Shown: positions 25,381 to 34,958, counted from the first letter of the stretch. The stretch: 64,000 bases of DNA from Shimia sp. R10_1 (GCF_017744095.1 NZ_JAGHQX010000007.1:1-64000); one strand, 5' to 3'. Made by a program: numbers and translations. Notes: a model not told the origin generated them from the sequence alone.

Positions 25381-26894
25381 ATGTCTTGGGCACTGCTCAG
25401 GCGGAAGCTGATGGCTTCCGCCAAATGCGGGCGGCGCACGGTGTCGCTTTGATCCAAATCGGCAATTGTGCGGGCCACGCGCAACACACGATGGTAGCCG
25501 CGTGCTGAGAGACCGAAACGCTCTGCCACATGGCTGAGCAGGCTGCGCCCTTCGGCATCTGGCGTTGCGATCTCCTCTAACTGTTGCCCGTGGACATCGG
25601 CATTCACGCGAATTGTTGGGTCATCATGTCCAAAGCGTGCGGTTTGACGGGCCTGCGCAGCTGATACGCGTGCGGCGACGGTTTCTGAGGTGTCCCCGTC
25701 ATTGGGCAAATCGAGATCTTGAAAGCTGACCGGTGGCACTTCAATACGCAAATCCAGCCTGTCCAGCAGCGGCCCTGACAGGCGATCGAGGTAGTCCTGC
25801 CCACAGTCTGGGACACGGGCGCAGGCTTGGGCGGGATCAAACATATGCCCGCATCGGCAGGGGTTGGCTGCCGCGATCAGCATGAACTTGCAAGGATAGG
25901 TCACATGGGCATTCGCGCGTGCGATCATGACCTGACCGGTCTCTATGGGTTGACGCAGGGTTTCGAGTACGGGGCGGCTGAACTCCGGCATTTCGTCCAT
26001 AAACAGCACCCCATTGTGAGCGAGGGAGATTTCGCCGGGGCTGGCCCGTCTGCCGCCTCCCACAATTGCGGCCATAGAGGCGGTGTGATGCGGTTCGCGA
26101 AACGGGCGGCTGCGCGAGATGCCGCCTTGGTCCAACAGACCTGCGATGGAATGAATCATCGATGTTTCCAGGGCTTCTGCGGGGCTGAGAGGCGGCAGGA
26201 TGGTGGGCAGGCGCGCCGCGAGCATGGATTTGCCGGATCCCGGTGCCCCCACCATGAACAGGTGATGGCGCCCAGCAGCTGCGATCTCTAACGCGCGTTT
26301 GGCGCGTTCCTGGCCTTTAACGTCGCGCAGATCTCGGGCGTTTTTGGGGTTGTGTACCTCGCCGGGTTCAGAAGGTTTGAGGGGGGATTGGCCACTGTAA
26401 TGGCGCACCACATCCGCCAGAGTGGCAGCGCCGATCACCTGAGTGGCGGCAACCCATGCTGCCTCGGGGCTGGACACTGCCGGGCAGAGCAGGGTGCGGT
26501 CTTCCTCTGCGGCGCTCATGGCGGCAGGCAGCGCTCCAGTGACGCCGACAAGAGAGCCATCAAGGGAAAGCTCTCCCAAGCTGACGGTGCTTTCTGAGGC
26601 GTCTTCGGGAATGATGCCGATGGCTGCGAGCAATGCGACCGCGATTGGCAGATCAAAATGGCTTCCTTCTTTGGGGAGATCTGCCGGGGAGAGATTGATG
26701 GTGATGCGTTTGGAAGGCAGTGCAATCGCCATTGATGCGAGCGCCGAACGGACGCGATCGCGCGCCTCAGAGACAGCCTTGTCTGGCAATCCGACGATGG
26801 AAAAGGCTGGCAAGCCAGGCGTGAGTGCGCATTGCACCTCAACTTGATGGGCCTCAACCCCTTCAAATGCAACCGTGTATGCACGCGCAACCAT
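25377..26894 (-). CDS. comM: YifB/ComM family Mg-chelatase-like AAA+ ATPase
   Basis: 505 aa. The N-terminal ChlI-like domain (VARAYTVAFEGVEAHQVEVQ) is followed by AAA+ Walker A GAPGSGKSMLA and Walker B GVLFMDEMPEF, then a C-terminal ChlI domain (RGYHRVLRVARTIADL). ComM proteins are hexameric helicase-like motors that aid DNA integration during natural transformation. ATG 26894 has GGAG at the right distance; an in-frame ATG six codons upstream does not. It ends tail-to-tail with gshB. Confidence 0.92.
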   Translation of the reverse strand: MVARAYTVAFEGVEAHQVEVQCALTPGLPAFSIVGLPDKAVSEARDRVRSALASMAIALPSKRITINLSPADLPKEGSHFDLPIAVALLAAIGIIPEDASESTVSLGELSLDGSLVGVTGALPAAMSAAEEDRTLLCPAVSSPEAAWVAATQVIGAATLADVVRHYSGQSPLKPSEPGEVHNPKNARDLRDVKGQERAKRALEIAAAGRHHLFMVGAPGSGKSMLAARLPTILPPLSPAEALETSMIHSIAGLLDQGGISRSRPFREPHHTASMAAIVGGGRRASPGEISLAHNGVLFMDEMPEFSRPVLETLRQPIETGQVMIARANAHVTYPCKFMLIAAANPCRCGHMFDPAQACARVPDCGQDYLDRLSGPLLDRLDLRIEVPPVSFQDLDLPNDGDTSETVAARVSAAQARQTARFGHDDPTIRVNADVHGQQLEEIATPDAEGRSLLSHVAERFGLSARGYHRVLRVARTIADLDQSDTVRRPHLAEAISFRLSSAQDI

Positions 26895-26987
26895 GCCAAA
26901 CTCCACCACCAAAACCGATTAACAAACCTTAAAGAATTGGTAGCGGAGGATGGTTAGCGAAACGTTAACTTAACATGGTCACTGCCA

Positions 26988-27854
26988 TCAGAGGATGGCT
27001 GTGAAAGCGGGCCAAACCTCTGGGTCTGCGGCAGTTTTGTCTCTGCAGAGCGCGTTGCAAAAGCCGAATATACGCCCGTCCATTTCCATAAAATGGGTCA
27101 CTGGTTTGCCTGAATAGGGGCATGTGGCGTTCTCGGAACTTGTGGCCGCAACTGGGATCGCCTTGCGTGGGGTTGGGCCGGGCCAAGCGCGTGTTGCATA
27201 GTCTTTGGCATACCAAGGCAGCGTCTGACCGTTGACCATGCCCATGGCACGCCAGCGGCGAAATGCGGGGTCTGCGAGATGGGCCGCAACATAGGACTGT
27301 GCCATCTCGCCCACGGGCAGATTGTAGCCAGCAATGCGTGCAGCAACTGGTGCAAAAAACGCATCCGCCGCGCTGTAGTCGCCACAGAGCCAAGGGCCGT
27401 TCGCGCCGTAAGCGGCGCGTGCGTGTGCCCAAATGGTTTCCAGCCGCGCAAGATCCGCCAAAACGGCGTCTGAAGGCAAAGCATCTTGATAAGACAGGCG
27501 CAGGTTCATCGGGCAGTCATTGCGCAAGGCAAAGAAGCCTGAGTGCATTTCTGCGGCCAGATTGCGCGCGGTGGCGCGGGCGGCTGGGTCTTTGGGCCAA
27601 ATGCCTGCCTCTGGGTGGCGGCTGGCAAGCTCTTCTGCAATCGCAAGACTGTCAGACAGGACCGCGCCGTCAGGGAGCTTGACGGCCGGAACAGTCCGTG
27701 CCGGCGCGATTTCGCGGAGTTGTGCAGCCACAGACTGATCAGAGAAGTCCACCAACGTTGTGGTGCGAGCAATGCCGAATTTTTCAAATAAGAGCCAGCC
27801 ACGCAGCGACCAGGATGAATAGGCGTAATCGCCAATATAAAGATCGTATGTCAT
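26988..27854 (-). CDS. Glutathione S-transferase family protein with C-terminal Cys/His extension
   Basis: 288 aa. Residues 1-85 are a thioredoxin-like GST domain (SYSSWSLRGW-type active region: AYSSWSLRGWLLFEKF; cis-Pro in TVPAVK), and about 95-215 the helical GST domain. The last 50 residues are extra compared with normal GSTs of 200-220 aa: Cys245, His254, Cys266 and Cys270 (CPYSGKPVTH, FGFCNALCRDK) look like a small metal-binding knuckle of the TRASH/YHS kind. It stands alone between comM and the cobalamin-related pair. The substrate is unknown. Confidence 0.85.
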   Translation of the reverse strand: MTYDLYIGDYAYSSWSLRGWLLFEKFGIARTTTLVDFSDQSVAAQLREIAPARTVPAVKLPDGAVLSDSLAIAEELASRHPEAGIWPKDPAARATARNLAAEMHSGFFALRNDCPMNLRLSYQDALPSDAVLADLARLETIWAHARAAYGANGPWLCGDYSAADAFFAPVAARIAGYNLPVGEMAQSYVAAHLADPAFRRWRAMGMVNGQTLPWYAKDYATRAWPGPTPRKAIPVAATSSENATCPYSGKPVTHFMEMDGRIFGFCNALCRDKTAADPEVWPAFTAIL

Positions 27855-27912
27855 GCGATGAAGCTAGCAAAGCTGAATCCATCACGAAAGAAAAACGTTT
27901 TGATCGAATATA

Positions 27913-28491
27913 TCAAGAAATGTGATTTATTTGGAGTGTCTTCCACCCAGCGTCTGTGACTCTAAAGGAGGTTACAGAGAGATTGTCGATACGATGGCTA
28001 AACGCCTCTTCTGCTGTGAGCATCTCGCCGCGCTGTACCTGCGTAAGGATGACGCCAAAGTGCACGACCGCGATCAGTTTGCCTCCTTTGTGGGTTTCGA
28101 TCAAGCGATCAATGGCGGGGTTCACGCGGGTGCAGACCTCGTTCCAACTTTCGCCGTTTGGGGGGCGCACATCGCCCGGATTCTCCCAATAGGCCCGCGA
28201 CAGGACGGGGTCCTCTGCTTCTATCTCTTTGAAATTCTTAAGCTCCCAATCGCCGAAGTGAATCTCACGCAGCTGTGGGTCGTGTGGCAAGCGCAGGCGT
28301 TTGCGTTGAATTGCGTCTGCCGTGGTGACGCAGCGTACAAGATCTGAGCTGATTACAATGCCATCGTCGGGCAGGTGATCGGAGAGGCGTGCCAGCGCGT
28401 CTGTATCAGACAGGTCGGCAGGCAGGTCAGACCAGCCGACCATCGTCTTTGCATGGGTCGGCCCATGTCGCACCAGATGCAGCTCAGTCAT
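27913..28491 (-). CDS. Histidine phosphatase family protein (CobC-like)
   Basis: 192 aa. The catalytic RHG motif is LVRHGPTHAKT, and the second His is in AVVHFGV. It belongs to the phosphoglycerate-mutase superfamily, which includes alpha-ribazole phosphatase CobC. Its start overlaps the cobU stop in ATGA, so a role in cobalamin nucleotide-loop assembly is plausible. Sequence alone does not separate it from general phosphatases. Confidence 0.75.
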   Translation of the reverse strand: MTELHLVRHGPTHAKTMVGWSDLPADLSDTDALARLSDHLPDDGIVISSDLVRCVTTADAIQRKRLRLPHDPQLREIHFGDWELKNFKEIEAEDPVLSRAYWENPGDVRPPNGESWNEVCTRVNPAIDRLIETHKGGKLIAVVHFGVILTQVQRGEMLTAEEAFSHRIDNLSVTSFRVTDAGWKTLQINHIS

Positions 28492-29009
28492 GGCAGCTGT
28501 CCTTTCAGAACCATAGGCAGCCCGGCAACCACCAAAACGGCCAGATCGGCTTGGTGCGCAAGTGCCTGATTAAGCGCACCCTGCGCGTTGCGAAATTGGC
28601 GGGCAAGTTTGTTTTCTGGCACCACATCCAGACCGACTTCGTTTGAGACAACCACCACACTCGCGTGGCAGTTGCGCAGGGCGGTAAGAAGATTGTCTTG
28701 CTCAACGGCCAGATCGTTTTCAGCCAAAAGGTGATTTGATAGCCACATGGTGGCGCAGTCTAGCAGAACCACCGCATTTGCGGGCAAATTCAAGAGCGCC
28801 TGCGCTGTTTCCAGTGGAGATTCAATGGTTTGCCAGTCTGGTCCGCGCTGAACCAGGTGTCGTTCAACCTTCGCCTCCATCTCTGCATCAAATGCCTGCG
28901 CGGTTGCCAGATATATCCGAGGTTGGCCGGTGGACATCACCAATTTTTCTGCAAAAACAGATTTTCCTGACGCTGCACCGCCCAGTACAAGGCTCAGTTT
29001 TGGAAGCAT
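28488..29009 (-). CDS. cobU: Adenosylcobinamide kinase / adenosylcobinamide-phosphate guanylyltransferase
   Basis: 173 aa, typical CobU/CobP. The P-loop is LVLGGAASGKSVFAEKL; RIYLATAQAFDAEMEAKVERH and LLDCATMWLSNHLL match the family, as does VVVSNEVGLDVVPENKLAR. It phosphorylates adenosylcobinamide and transfers GMP to it in vitamin B12 assembly. ATG 29009 follows AAAGGA; the frame continues upstream to 29603 but without family similarity and through the divergent gene. No other cob genes or cobalamin riboswitch are in the window. Confidence 0.95.
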   Translation of the reverse strand: MLPKLSLVLGGAASGKSVFAEKLVMSTGQPRIYLATAQAFDAEMEAKVERHLVQRGPDWQTIESPLETAQALLNLPANAVVLLDCATMWLSNHLLAENDLAVEQDNLLTALRNCHASVVVVSNEVGLDVVPENKLARQFRNAQGALNQALAHQADLAVLVVAGLPMVLKGQLP

Positions 29010-29140
29010 TTCGGCGTCCTTTTCGAGAGTTGGCGCACCCTGCGGTAAACCGCATGGGAGGGCAAGCGTGAAATCAGCAGATGACGCCAGGGATCTGAAG
29101 CGGACTTGCATCCACCGAACAGGGGCGTATTGGTAAAGCC

Positions 29141-29938
29141 ATGAAACAGATGGTGACAGCAGCTGCTTTGGCGTTTGCCTTGGCAGGCGGTGCAGCAAAG
29201 GCAGAACAGCTTGACCATACCCTTCTGCAGGGTGTGGATGTAGTGTTCTTGGGTGAGGTTCATGACAATCCGGTGCACCACAGTGCGCAGGCAGGGGCAA
29301 CGCTGGCGCTTGCGCCAAAGGCCATAGTCTTTGAGATGTTGACGCCAGATCAGGCGGCGCTTGTAACCCCGGAGTTGCTGGATGACGAAGCCGCCCTAGG
29401 GCAGGCATTGGCTTGGGATGACAGCGGTTGGCCCGAGTTTTCCATGTATTATCCGATATTTGCCGTCTCAGGCGGCGCGCGGATCTATGGTGCGCAGGTG
29501 CCCCGTGGTCTGGCGCGCGAGGTGCTGTCGAGCGGAAACATGGACGCGGCCATGGCTGGGGAAGCGTCGCAATATAAGCTGACAGAGCCTTTGCCAGAAG
29601 CACAGCAAACGGAGCGTGAGGCGCTGCAGATGGAGGCGCATTGCAACGCGCTGCCAGAAGAGATGTTGCCGATCATGGTGATGGCGCAGCGGTTGCGGGA
29701 TGCGCGTCTGGCGCAGTCTGCCACAAAGGCACTGCGCGAGACCGGCGGACCGGTTGTGGTGATCACCGGCAATGGCCATGTGCGCAACGATTGGGGCGCT
29801 CCAACTCTGATGGATCCAAGCATTTCAGTGGTGACATTTGGTCAACTCGAAGCCGAGCCTGAGACTGAGCCGCCCTATGACACATGGGTGGTTACGGCGC
29901 CTGTTGAGCGCGAAGACCCTTGTGCGGCTTTTCAGTGA
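29141..29938 (+). CDS. ChaN-family (heme-binding-like) exported protein
   Basis: 265 aa with a signal peptide (MKQMVTAAALAFALAGGAAKA, cleavage before EQ). The mature part has the ChaN pattern: VVFLGEVHDNPVHH near the N-terminus and VVVITGNGHVRNDWGAP near the C-terminus. Campylobacter ChaN binds haem at the outer membrane; in general the family resembles EreA/TraB-like folds. There is no lipobox Cys at the cleavage site, so it is probably soluble periplasmic. It is divergent from cobU. Confidence 0.8.
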   Translation: MKQMVTAAALAFALAGGAAKAEQLDHTLLQGVDVVFLGEVHDNPVHHSAQAGATLALAPKAIVFEMLTPDQAALVTPELLDDEAALGQALAWDDSGWPEFSMYYPIFAVSGGARIYGAQVPRGLAREVLSSGNMDAAMAGEASQYKLTEPLPEAQQTEREALQMEAHCNALPEEMLPIMVMAQRLRDARLAQSATKALRETGGPVVVITGNGHVRNDWGAPTLMDPSISVVTFGQLEAEPETEPPYDTWVVTAPVEREDPCAAFQ

Positions 29939-29968
29939 GTGACCCGGTTGTGGGATGACTTGTTTCTG

Positions 29969-29984
29969 TAGGCTCTGCAGCCTA
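29969..29984 (+). terminator. Weak hairpin after the ChaN-like gene
   Basis: TAGGCT / AGCCTA with a 4-nt loop, followed by a short pyrimidine-rich stretch, 30 nt after the stop codon. It may end the ChaN-like transcript before coaBC. Confidence 0.4.
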
Positions 29985-30018
29985 ACCTTTGCCAAATCGG
30001 CGTAGAAAGGTCCGCTAA

Positions 30019-31215
30019 ATGCTGACGAACAAACGTATTCTTCTGATCATTTCTGGCGGCATTGCGGCCTATAAATCGCTGGACTTGATCCGCAGGTTGC
30101 GCGAACGCGGCGCGCAGGTCACGCCTGTGTTGACACGATCTGCCGAAGAATTTGTGACCCCGCTTTCGGTTTCCTCACTGGCGGGATCGCAGGTGTATCG
30201 CGATTTGTTTGACCTGACGGATGAGGCCGATATGGGCCATATTCAGCTGTCGCGATCCGCTGATTTGATTGTCGTCGCCCCTGCCACGGCGGATTTGATG
30301 GCAAAGATGGCGCACGGGATGGCCAATGACCTGGCTTCGACATTACTGTTGGCGACAGACACGCCTGTTTTGGTGGCTCCAGCGATGAATGTGCGCATGT
30401 GGGACCACCCGGCAACGCAGCGCAATCTGGCGCAGCTCAAAGGGGACGGGATCTCTTTTGTAGGGCCCAATGAGGGCGACATGGCTTGCGGTGAATTTGG
30501 CCCCGGCCGGATGGCGGAGCCGATGGAGATTGTTGAGGCTGTTCAACGTGCTACATCGGCTGGACCGTTGGTTGGCAGACGTATTTTGGTGACATCTGGG
30601 CCGACCCATGAGCCTATTGATCCGGTGCGCTACATTGCCAACCGCTCGTCTGGGGCGCAGGGCAGTGCGATTGCTGATGCGCTTGTGAAACTGGGCGCTG
30701 ACGTTGTTTTTGTGACCGGCCCGGCGGATGCAGCGCGGCCCGAAGGGGTAGAGCTGATTGAGGTGGAAACCGCTCAGGAGATGCTGACCGCGGTGCAGGA
30801 GAACCTTGCAGTGGATGCGGCGATTTTCTGTGCGGCTGTGGCAGACTGGCGTGTCGCAAGTGCTTCTGACAGAAAGATAAAAAAGACCAAGGGTGGTTTG
30901 CCTGTTCTGGAGTTTGCGGAAAACCCGGACATTCTTGCAACTGTAAGCCAGATGCCCACGGGGCGCCCGCCACTGGTCGTTGGATTTGCGGCGGAAACCG
31001 ATGATGTGATCGAAAACGCAACTGCGAAACGTATTCGCAAGGGGTGTGACTGGATCGTGGCCAATGACGTGAGCCCGGCAACTGGAATTATGGGCGGTAG
31101 CGAAAATGCAGTGACCCTGATTTCCAATGAAGGATCAGAGGCTTGGCCGCGCATGGGCAAGACTGAAGTGGCCGAGAAACTGGCGGCGCGTTTGGCAGAC
31201 GCCCTGGGGGCATGA
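30019..31215 (+). CDS. coaBC: Bifunctional phosphopantothenoylcysteine decarboxylase / phosphopantothenate--cysteine ligase
   Basis: 398 aa, normal for Dfp/CoaBC. The N-terminal CoaC flavoprotein part (about 1-185) has GGIAAYKSLDLIR and APAMNVRMWDHPA, including the PxMNxxMW motif. The C-terminal CoaB part has GPTHEPIDPVRYIANRSSG and KIKKTKGG, the conserved Lys loop. It catalyses two steps of coenzyme A synthesis. It leads into dut and moeB, a conserved order in alphaproteobacteria. Confidence 0.97.
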   Translation: MLTNKRILLIISGGIAAYKSLDLIRRLRERGAQVTPVLTRSAEEFVTPLSVSSLAGSQVYRDLFDLTDEADMGHIQLSRSADLIVVAPATADLMAKMAHGMANDLASTLLLATDTPVLVAPAMNVRMWDHPATQRNLAQLKGDGISFVGPNEGDMACGEFGPGRMAEPMEIVEAVQRATSAGPLVGRRILVTSGPTHEPIDPVRYIANRSSGAQGSAIADALVKLGADVVFVTGPADAARPEGVELIEVETAQEMLTAVQENLAVDAAIFCAAVADWRVASASDRKIKKTKGGLPVLEFAENPDILATVSQMPTGRPPLVVGFAAETDDVIENATAKRIRKGCDWIVANDVSPATGIMGGSENAVTLISNEGSEAWPRMGKTEVAEKLAARLADALGA

Positions 31216-31263
31216 CCCGCTGACGCGGGGCCTCTGGCGGGGATATTTGAGGAATGAGAAGAT

Positions 31264-31725
31264 ATGGTGGCGATTAAGCTGAAGTGGTTGGACGGGGCGG
31301 ATCAGGCGCTTGGATTGCCATCCTATGAAACTGCGGGGGCGGCTGGCGCAGATGTGCGGGCGAATTTTGCAGAGGAGAACAGAGGGGGGCTCACACTGGA
31401 GCCTGGCGCGCGCGCGTTGGTTCCAACTGGTCTTTCTCTTGAAATACCATTGGGTTATGAGGTTCAACTTCGTCCGCGTTCTGGATTGGCGCTTAAGCAG
31501 GGGCTGACGCTTCCGAACTCACCCGGCACCATTGACAGTGACTATCGTGGCCCACTTGGGGTCATTGTGATGAACGCCGGGCAAGAGCCGATTGAGATCA
31601 GTCATGGCATGCGCATTTGCCAAATGGTGGTCGCGCCCGTTGTGATGGCAGATTTTCAGCTTATTCAGGAGCTTAGCGACACAGATCGTGGGACCGGAGG
31701 CTTTGGCTCCACCGGGGTCGGCTGA
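31264..31725 (+). CDS. dut: Deoxyuridine 5'-triphosphate nucleotidohydrolase
   Basis: 153 aa trimeric dUTPase. The five conserved motifs are visible, including [29 protein letters not shown] and the C-terminal arm GTGGFGSTG. It hydrolyses dUTP to dUMP and limits uracil in DNA. GAGGA precedes ATG 31264. Its TGA overlaps the moeB start as TGATG. Confidence 0.98.
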   Translation: MVAIKLKWLDGADQALGLPSYETAGAAGADVRANFAEENRGGLTLEPGARALVPTGLSLEIPLGYEVQLRPRSGLALKQGLTLPNSPGTIDSDYRGPLGVIVMNAGQEPIEISHGMRICQMVVAPVVMADFQLIQELSDTDRGTGGFGSTGVG

Positions 31726-32774
31726 TGCTGCTTGTTCTTGTGATAGCGGCGGTTTTGTGGGGGATCGGCCTTTTGATGGGGGCTCCTAAATCTGCGCGCT
31801 TGAGCATGATTTTTGTTTTATATCTTGCTGTTATCGGCATTCAGGCGACCTTTCCGCAAGGGCATCCTCTTGTGGTTTCAACGGGTGGTAGTCTTGCGAT
31901 GTGGCTGATGATCGGCGGTGCCGTGGCTTTGGTGCTGGCCTATTCAACAGCGCTGCAGAAATTGCGCCAGAAAGCCGACGCAAAAGCCGCAGAGGAAACG
32001 CAGAATACAGCCGCACAAAGCCTGTTTTCAGACACCGAACTCAACCGATACGCCCGCCATGTTGTGTTGCGCGAAGTTGGTGGGCTCGGGCAGAAAAAAC
32101 TCAAAGATGCCAAGGTTTTGGTCATCGGTGCCGGGGGGCTGGGATCGCCCGTTCTGCTGTATCTGGCGGCCGCTGGTGTTGGGCGCATCGGCGTGGTGGA
32201 TGACGATGTGGTCGACAACTCCAATCTGCAACGACAGGTGATCCACAAGGATGAGGCCATTGGCACGCCGAAAGTGCTGTCAGCAGCGGAGGCGATGGTG
32301 GCGCAAAACCCTTTTGTACAAGTGGTGCCGTACCCTCGCAGGCTGACCGTCGATGATGCGGAGGAGATCATCGGCGAGTATGATCTGGTGCTGGATGGTA
32401 CGGATAATTTTGACACGCGATACTTGGTCAATGAAGTCTGCGTAGAGCAAGGTAAGCCGCTGATTTCAGGAGCTTTGTCCCAATGGGAAGGGCAGCTCAG
32501 TGTCTTTGATACAGCCAGCAATACGCCCTGTTATCAGTGCATCTTTCCAGAGGCTCCCGCGCCTGAGCTGGCACCAAGCTGCGCGGAGGCTGGGGTGATT
32601 GGCCCGCTGCCAGGGGTTGTGGGAACGATGATGGCTGCGGAGGCTATCAAGGTCATCACTGGAGCGGGTGCAGCCCTGCGCGGTGAGATGATGATCTATG
32701 ACGCGCTTTGGGGCGAAACACGAAAAATAAGTCTGAAGCGTCGCGCGGGTTGCCCCACCTGCGGGCGGCGTTAA
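31725..32774 (+). CDS. moeB: MoeB/ThiF-type adenylyltransferase with N-terminal membrane anchor
   Basis: 349 aa. Residues about 1-80 hold three hydrophobic segments ([19 protein letters not shown], a second about 25-45, a third about 58-78). From about 100 onward it is an E1-like enzyme: LNRYARHVVLREVGGLGQ, ATP-binding GAGGLGSPVLLYLAAAGVG, NLQRQ, DGTDNFDTRYLVN, and the zinc Cys pairs CYQC and CPTC. MoeB activates the C-terminus of MoaD for molybdopterin synthesis; ThiF does the same for ThiS. The anchor places it at the inner membrane. No moa or thi genes adjoin it, so the partner is uncertain. Confidence 0.85.
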   Translation: MLLVLVIAAVLWGIGLLMGAPKSARLSMIFVLYLAVIGIQATFPQGHPLVVSTGGSLAMWLMIGGAVALVLAYSTALQKLRQKADAKAAEETQNTAAQSLFSDTELNRYARHVVLREVGGLGQKKLKDAKVLVIGAGGLGSPVLLYLAAAGVGRIGVVDDDVVDNSNLQRQVIHKDEAIGTPKVLSAAEAMVAQNPFVQVVPYPRRLTVDDAEEIIGEYDLVLDGTDNFDTRYLVNEVCVEQGKPLISGALSQWEGQLSVFDTASNTPCYQCIFPEAPAPELAPSCAEAGVIGPLPGVVGTMMAAEAIKVITGAGAALRGEMMIYDALWGETRKISLKRRAGCPTCGRR

Positions 32775-32945
32775 CCATAAAATTCAACGTCGGTATTGCG
32801 TCTGTATCACGGCGGTAATGCGACGGTGCAAATTTCGGTGCACGGGATGCGTTAACCTTTGTGTACGGTGCCTGTTGCGTGGCTGTCGCAGGCGATTGCG
32901 GCCCTGGCATGGGCTGCTAAGATCGCCGCCAAAGGAGATTCCCGA

Positions 32946-34958
32946 ATGACCAATCCGCTTCTGTCCCACTGGGACACCCCATTTGCGCTCGCGCCATTTG
33001 ACAAGATCAGCGATGAGGATTTCGCGCCTGCGTTTGCCGAAGCGCTGGAGACGCATAAAGCAGAGATTGCGGCCATCGCTGACAATGCGGCGGCGCCGAC
33101 GTTTGCCAATACAATTGAGGCAATGGAAGCGGCAGGGAGCGGGCTCGACAAAGTGCTTTCGGTGTTCTTCTCTGTGGCGGGGGCGGACAGCACACCAGCA
33201 CGCGAGGCTTTGCAGCGAGAGTTTTCCCCGAAACTGGCGGCGCATGGTGCGGAGATTTCTGCGAACAAGGCACTGTTTGGTCGGATCAAAGCGGTATGGG
33301 ATGCGCGCGAGACGCTTGACCTGACAGAGGAACAGCAGCGGGTTTTGATGCTAACCCATCGGGGCTTTGTGCGCGGTGGAGCCGCGCTGGAAGGCGCGGA
33401 TGATACACGCATGAAAGAGATCAAGTCCCGACTGGCAGTGTTGGGCACGGACTTCACCCAGAACCTGCTGGCGGATGAACGTGACTGGTACATGACTCTG
33501 GCAGAGGATGATCTGGAAGGGCTGCCCGGATTTGTGGTGGATGCAGCGCGAGCTGCGGGAGAGGAGAAAGACGCCGGTGGCCCGGTTGTGACCCTGTCGC
33601 GGTCCCTGATCGTGCCATTTTTGCAGTTTTCGCCGCGCCGAGATCTGCGCGAGAAAGCCTTCGCGGCTTGGGCCGCACGTGGTGCGAATGGCGGGGAAAC
33701 GGACAACCGGGAGATCGCTGCGGAGATCCTTTTGCTGCGTCAGGAGCGGGCGGCCCTGTTGGGATACGGCAGTTTTGCAGATTATAAGCTTGAGACGGAG
33801 ATGGCAAAAACGCCCGATGCGGTGCGGGATCTGTTGATGGCGGTCTGGGAACCGGCCAAGGCACGCGCCGAAGCAGATGCAGCTGTGCTGACGGAAATGA
33901 TGCACGCGGATGGTGTGAATGGTGATCTGGCCCCATGGGACTGGCGCTATTATGCGGAGAAGCGGCGCAAGGCGGAGCATGATCTGGATGAGGCGGCGTT
34001 GAAGCCTTACCTGCAATTGGACCGGATGATCGAGGCGAGTTTTGCCTGTGCGACGCGCCTGTTTGGGCTTTCGTTCGAGCCGCTTGATGTGCCGCTGTAC
34101 CATGAGGATTGCCGCGCCTGGGACGTGACGCGAAATGGTGCGCATGTGGCGGTGTTTATTGGCGACTATTTTGCGCGGGGCGGCAAACGCTCCGGTGCTT
34201 GGTGTTCGGCGATGCGCGGGCAGGCGAAGTTCCCGGAGGTGCAGGCGCCTGTGGTGATCAATGTCTGTAACTTTGCCAAAGGCGATCCTGCGCTGCTGTC
34301 TTATGATGATGCGCGCACGCTGTTCCATGAGTTTGGTCATGCGTTGCATCAGATGCTGTCGAATGTGACCTATGAGAGCATTTCGGGCACCTCTGTCGCG
34401 CGCGACTTTGTGGAGTTGCCGAGCCAGCTTTATGAGCATTGGCTGGAGGTGCCGGAGGTTCTGGCAGAATATGCCACACATGCAGAGACCGGCGCGCCGA
34501 TGCCTGAGGAAATGCTGAACAAGGTGCTGGGGGCGGCGAATTTCGATCAGGGTTTCGCCACGGTGGAATATGTGGCGTCGGCGCTGGTGGATCTGGCGTT
34601 CCATGAAGGCGCAGCGCCCAGTGACCCGATGGCAAAGCAGGCGGAGGTTCTGGCGGAGCTTGGCATGCCAGCGGCGATCACCATGCGCCATGCGACGCCG
34701 CATTTTGCCCATGTCTTTGCCGGGGACGGCTATAGCTCTGGCTACTACAGTTACATGTGGTCAGAAGTGATGGATGCGGATGCGTTTGAAGCTTTTGAGG
34801 AAGCTGGGGGTGCCTTTGATGCTGATACGGCGAAGGCGCTTGAGACACATATCCTGTCTGCAGGAGGATCGGTGGAGGCCGATGAGCTCTACAAGCGTTT
34901 CCGGGGTCGATTGCCAGATGTGGAGGCGCTCTTGAAGGGGCGCGGTCTGGCCGCCTGA
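32946..34958 (+). CDS. M3 family oligopeptidase (oligopeptidase A / Dcp-like)
   Basis: 670 aa cytoplasmic zinc metallopeptidase of the M3 family, which degrades short peptides. The catalytic motif is intact: LFHEFGHALHQ, followed downstream by the conserved Glu helix (ARDFVELPSQLYEHW). No signal peptide is visible. AAAGGAG precedes ATG 32946; the frame opens 29 codons earlier in a poorly conserved stretch. It ends before a strong terminator. Whether it acts as oligopeptidase A (PrlC) or peptidyl-dipeptidase Dcp cannot be told by eye. Confidence 0.92.
   Translation: MTNPLLSHWDTPFALAPFDKISDEDFAPAFAEALETHKAEIAAIADNAAAPTFANTIEAMEAAGSGLDKVLSVFFSVAGADSTPAREALQREFSPKLAAHGAEISANKALFGRIKAVWDARETLDLTEEQQRVLMLTHRGFVRGGAALEGADDTRMKEIKSRLAVLGTDFTQNLLADERDWYMTLAEDDLEGLPGFVVDAARAAGEEKDAGGPVVTLSRSLIVPFLQFSPRRDLREKAFAAWAARGANGGETDNREIAAEILLLRQERAALLGYGSFADYKLETEMAKTPDAVRDLLMAVWEPAKARAEADAAVLTEMMHADGVNGDLAPWDWRYYAEKRRKAEHDLDEAALKPYLQLDRMIEASFACATRLFGLSFEPLDVPLYHEDCRAWDVTRNGAHVAVFIGDYFARGGKRSGAWCSAMRGQAKFPEVQAPVVINVCNFAKGDPALLSYDDARTLFHEFGHALHQMLSNVTYESISGTSVARDFVELPSQLYEHWLEVPEVLAEYATHAETGAPMPEEMLNKVLGAANFDQGFATVEYVASALVDLAFHEGAAPSDPMAKQAEVLAELGMPAAITMRHATPHFAHVFAGDGYSSGYYSYMWSEVMDADAFEAFEEAGGAFDADTAKALETHILSAGGSVEADELYKRFRGRLPDVEALLKGRGLAA

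Noticed and set aside
29010-29140. Cobalamin riboswitch upstream of cobU
   Set aside because: The spacer is short and lacks the B12-box GCCACTG and the conserved core.
28488-29603. 371-aa reading of the cobU frame
   Set aside because: Only the last 173 codons match CobU; the upstream part overlaps the divergent ChaN-like gene and lacks a start site.
33351-34712. 453-aa minus-strand frame opposite the M3 peptidase
   Set aside because: Rich in Arg/His/Gln as expected for an antisense shadow of GC-rich coding sequence; no motif.
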